A program made the translations under genes and the position numbers. From contig JANRID010000011.1 of NCBI GenBank assembly GCA_033765305.1, positions 1-64,000 of the forward strand: a DNA stretch of 64,000 bases, read 5' to 3'. Of the stretch, positions 62,339-64,000 are shown one piece after another (positions within the stretch are counted from its first letter, which is position 1; every line of letters begins with the position of its first letter). Source of the stretch: RDXT01 sp033765305. GTDB lineage: Bacteria > Bacteroidota > Bacteroidia > J057. The notes below the pieces were generated by a model, which did not search any database, had not been told where the DNA came from, and was given only the letters and a program-made list of their open reading frames with translations.

Positions 62339-63055
62339 CGCCAGCTCCGCCAGCCCGATCCGCCCCTCGTAAATCGCCTTTCCGATAATCGCGCCATCCA
62401 GGCCCAGCGCCGCCAGCTCCCGCAGATCCGCCAGTGACGACACCCCGCCGCTTGCAATCAGCCGCAGGCCGGGCAAGGCCGCCCGGATCTCCGCATACAG
62501 CGCCAGCGAAGGCCCCTGCAGCATGCCGTCGCGGGAGATGTCCGTGCAGACAGCATAGCGGACGCCCTGCGCTGCGTAGTGCGCCAGAAACCCGAGCACC
62601 GGCCGGCGGCTGTCATCCTGCCAGCCCTCGATGGCGACAGAGCCGCTGCGGGCATCCGCGCTGAGGATCAGGCGCTCCGGCCCCCAGTGGGCAAGCCATT
62701 CGAGGAATTCGGCCTCCTGGCGTACGGCAGCGCTGCCGATGTTGGCCTGTGCAGCGCCGCAGGCAAAGACCGTCTCCAGATCCTGTGCGGAGCGGATGCC
62801 GCCGCCCACGTCCACGCGCAGGGGCGTATGGGTGCAGATGCGCTCGATGACCGCCCAGTTGACCACCTGCTTCGCTTTTGCGCCGTCGAGATCGACGAGA
62901 TGCAGGCAGGGCAGCCCCGCATCGGCAAAGGCGCGGGCTGCATCGAGGGGGTCCTCGTAGTACACGGTTTTCTGGCCGTAGTCGCCCTGGGAGAGGCGTA
63001 CGCATTTTCCTTCGAGAAGATCGATAGCCGGGATCAGCCGCATGGGGGAGGTCAT
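62300..63055 (-). CDS. hisA: Phosphoribosylformimino-AICAR ribotide isomerase (HisA)
   Basis: 251 aa from ATG 63055, or 247 aa from ATG 63043. The TIM barrel shows LIPAIDLLEGKCVRLSQGDY at the start, HLVDLDGAKA near residue 52, DVGGGIRS near 84, CTDISRDGMLQGP near 172 and ASGGVSSLADL near 205. It isomerises ProFAR to PRFAR in histidine synthesis, one step before HisHF. Its start overlaps the hisH stop by one base, so both are coupled. The last 12 residues (EYQVSSRKTGSE) are encoded by the 7-bp repeat array and are not typical HisA. Confidence 0.93.
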   Translation of the reverse strand: MTSPMRLIPAIDLLEGKCVRLSQGDYGQKTVYYEDPLDAARAFADAGLPCLHLVDLDGAKAKQVVNWAVIERICTHTPLRVDVGGGIRSAQDLETVFACGAAQANIGSAAVRQEAEFLEWLAHWGPERLILSADARSGSVAIEGWQDDSRRPVLGFLAHYAAQGVRYAVCTDISRDGMLQGPSLALYAEIRAALPGLRLIASGGVSSLADLRELAALGLDGAIIGKAIYEGRIGLAELAEYQVSSRKTGSE

Positions 63056-63639
63056 CAGAGCCGCAGGAAGTTTTCGAGGATGCGGGCGCCGGGCGATCCG
63101 CTTTTTTCCGGGTGGAACTGGGTAGCGTAGAAATTGTCCCGGTGCAGGGCCGCGCTGAACGGCAGGCCGTAGTCGCTCAGGGCGATGGTGTAGGGGCCCG
63201 GCTCGACGTAGTAGCTGTGGACGAAGTACACATAGGGCGCATCGCCGAGGTCCTGCATCAGGGGGGAGCGGAGTTCGGTGAGCAGATTCCAGCCCATATG
63301 CGGCACCTTCAGCGCGCCATCGGGAAAGCGGTGCACCTGATGGCCGAAGATGCCGAGGCAGGGCGTATCGTTTTCGTCGGAATGGCTGCACATGAGCTGC
63401 ATGCCGAGGCAGATGCCCAGAACGGGCTGGCGCAGGGAGCGCATCACCTCATCCAGGCCGGCCTGGCGGAGGTATTGCATGGCCGTGCTGGCCTCGCCCA
63501 CCCCCGGGAAGATGACCTTGTCGGCGCTGCGCAAGGCTTCGGGGTCGTCGGTCAGCAGGGGCGTCACGCCCAGGCGTTCGAGGGCGTAGGTTACGGACTG
63601 GATGTTGCCGGCATTGTACCGGACGAGGGCCAGATTCAT
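63055..63639 (-). CDS. hisH: Imidazole glycerol phosphate synthase glutaminase subunit (HisH)
   Basis: 194 aa class I glutamine amidotransferase. The nucleophile is in GICLGMQL near residue 78 and the catalytic His-Glu pair in ATQFHPEKSG near 178; the FPGVGEAS and PHMGWNLL segments are HisH-specific. It supplies ammonia to HisF, which is not in the window. Its promoter lies just before the ATG, and hisA follows with one-base overlap. Confidence 0.95.
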   Translation of the reverse strand: MNLALVRYNAGNIQSVTYALERLGVTPLLTDDPEALRSADKVIFPGVGEASTAMQYLRQAGLDEVMRSLRQPVLGICLGMQLMCSHSDENDTPCLGIFGHQVHRFPDGALKVPHMGWNLLTELRSPLMQDLGDAPYVYFVHSYYVEPGPYTIALSDYGLPFSAALHRDNFYATQFHPEKSGSPGARILENFLRL

Positions 63640-63643
63640 GCTG

Positions 63644-63674
63644 CAAACCTACGGCAGGGCGGCGGCATATCAAA
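63644..63674 (-). promoter_or_regulatory. Promoter of hisH-hisA, nearly leaderless
   Basis: On the minus strand TTTG (63674-63671), exactly 19 bases, then TAGGTTTG (63651-63644) match the Bacteroidota consensus fully. The box ends four bases before the hisH ATG (63639), so transcription would begin at or next to the start codon. Confidence 0.65.
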
Positions 63675-63679
63675 CAAGC

Positions 63680-63702
63680 AGCCGCTCCCCAGCGGAGCGG
63701 CT
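63680..63702 (-). terminator. Terminator downstream of uspA
   Basis: AGCCGCTCC (63680-63688) pairs with GGAGCGGCT (63694-63702) over nine pairs with a five-base loop. On the minus strand the stem is followed by GCTTGTTTG, a weak T-rich run, fitting a terminator for uspA. Confidence 0.6.
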
Positions 63703-63728
63703 TCCCCCATGATCCTGTATGATGCGGG

Positions 63729-64000
63729 TCAGGCTTCGCGGATCGGCACGACCAGAATGGGCACGGTAGCCCGGCGGAGCACATCGGCCGACACGCTGCC
63801 GACGAGCAGTTCGAACACCATTGAATGCCCGTGCGAGCCGATGACCAGCAGGTCGGCAGCTACCCGGTCTGCTTCGTCCAGAATGGCGCCGGAGGTAGGC
63901 CCGGATACCAGCAGGGCTTCCGCTTTCAGGCCTTTTTCCTGCAGCAGTGCAGCCTGCTCCTGAAGCAGCTGATGCTCGGTGCGCAGCGTTTCGGCGCGGT
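63729..64000 (-). CDS. Universal stress protein UspA family (partial)
   Basis: At least 90 residues of the C-terminal half, continuing past the window edge; stop TGA at 63729-63731. The end shows the ATP-binding signature ADLLVIGSHGHSMVFELL then GSVSADVLRRATVPILVVP, the G-2x-G-9x-G(S/T) pattern of Usp domains. These small cytoplasmic proteins bind ATP or AMP and help survival under stress. It is upstream of, and reads towards, the hisH promoter region, with a terminator between. A tandem second Usp domain may precede it outside the window. Confidence 0.9.
   Translation of the reverse strand, partial: RAETLRTEHQLLQEQAALLQEKGLKAEALLVSGPTSGAILDEADRVAADLLVIGSHGHSMVFELLVGSVSADVLRRATVPILVVPIREA

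Overview
The window looks like one stretch of a GC-rich, aerobic Bacteroidota chromosome, probably Saprospirales/Chitinophagales-like; the exact genus cannot be read from it. Support comes from the alternative complex III (ACIII) plus cytochrome aa3 operon, the long (669 aa) IspG, DUF5686, DUF6702 and BatA-type proteins, a protein with a type IX secretion C-terminal domain, and TTTG-N17-20-TAnnTTTG promoters. No rRNA, tRNA, complete insertion sequence, prophage or CRISPR array was seen.

Layout. 1-4.7 kb: tail of a SpoIIE phosphatase, a secreted phosphoesterase, an RmlD-like reductase, YceI, an RmlC-like epimerase and a DUF1801 protein. 4.9-18.9 kb: the respiratory block actABCDEF, ctaC, ctaD, ctaA, ctaB, ctaE, in which quinol electrons pass through ACIII to an aa3 oxidase and the heme A enzymes are encoded alongside. 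19-24.8 kb: HIT protein, RuvC, then an overlapping operon (flippase-like membrane protein, glycosyltransferase, 91-aa protein, lone OppC-type permease, SpoIIE phosphatase). 24.9-31.3 kb: UDP-sugar dehydrogenase, bile-acid-type symporter, atypical SDR, DUF6702, M1 peptidase. 31.4-43.7 kb: dnaE, batA, quinone reductase, two response regulators, GntP permease, methyltransferase, esterase, recF. 43.7-50.2 kb: an electron-transfer cluster (DHOD-like, pyruvate:ferredoxin oxidoreductase, GltD-like flavoprotein). 50.6-59 kb: DUF3999, an NTPase, two lineage-specific proteins, a T9SS cytochrome/copper oxygenase, DUF5686. 59.9-64 kb: ispG, hisH-hisA, uspA.

Two signals stand out. First, composition changes abruptly inside actB, near 8.7-8.9 kb. 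To the left proline is mostly CCC, CTAG occurs repeatedly and GATC is rare; to the right proline is mostly CCG, GATC is very frequent and CTAG almost absent. The operon order is intact across the junction, so this is either homologous replacement or a chimeric assembly joined at a conserved gene. Second, the gaps right of about 28 kb carry several repeat families: a 42-bp hairpin element with a compensatory base-pair change between copies, a degenerate family of 7-bp tandem repeats, and a 22-bp palindromic tandem repeat. These abut genes so closely that they supply the stop codons of hisA, the gltD-like gene and the DUF3999 gene.

I found no convincing new multi-gene defence or biosynthetic system. 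The most novel material is the repeats, the composition junction and a few unassigned proteins.
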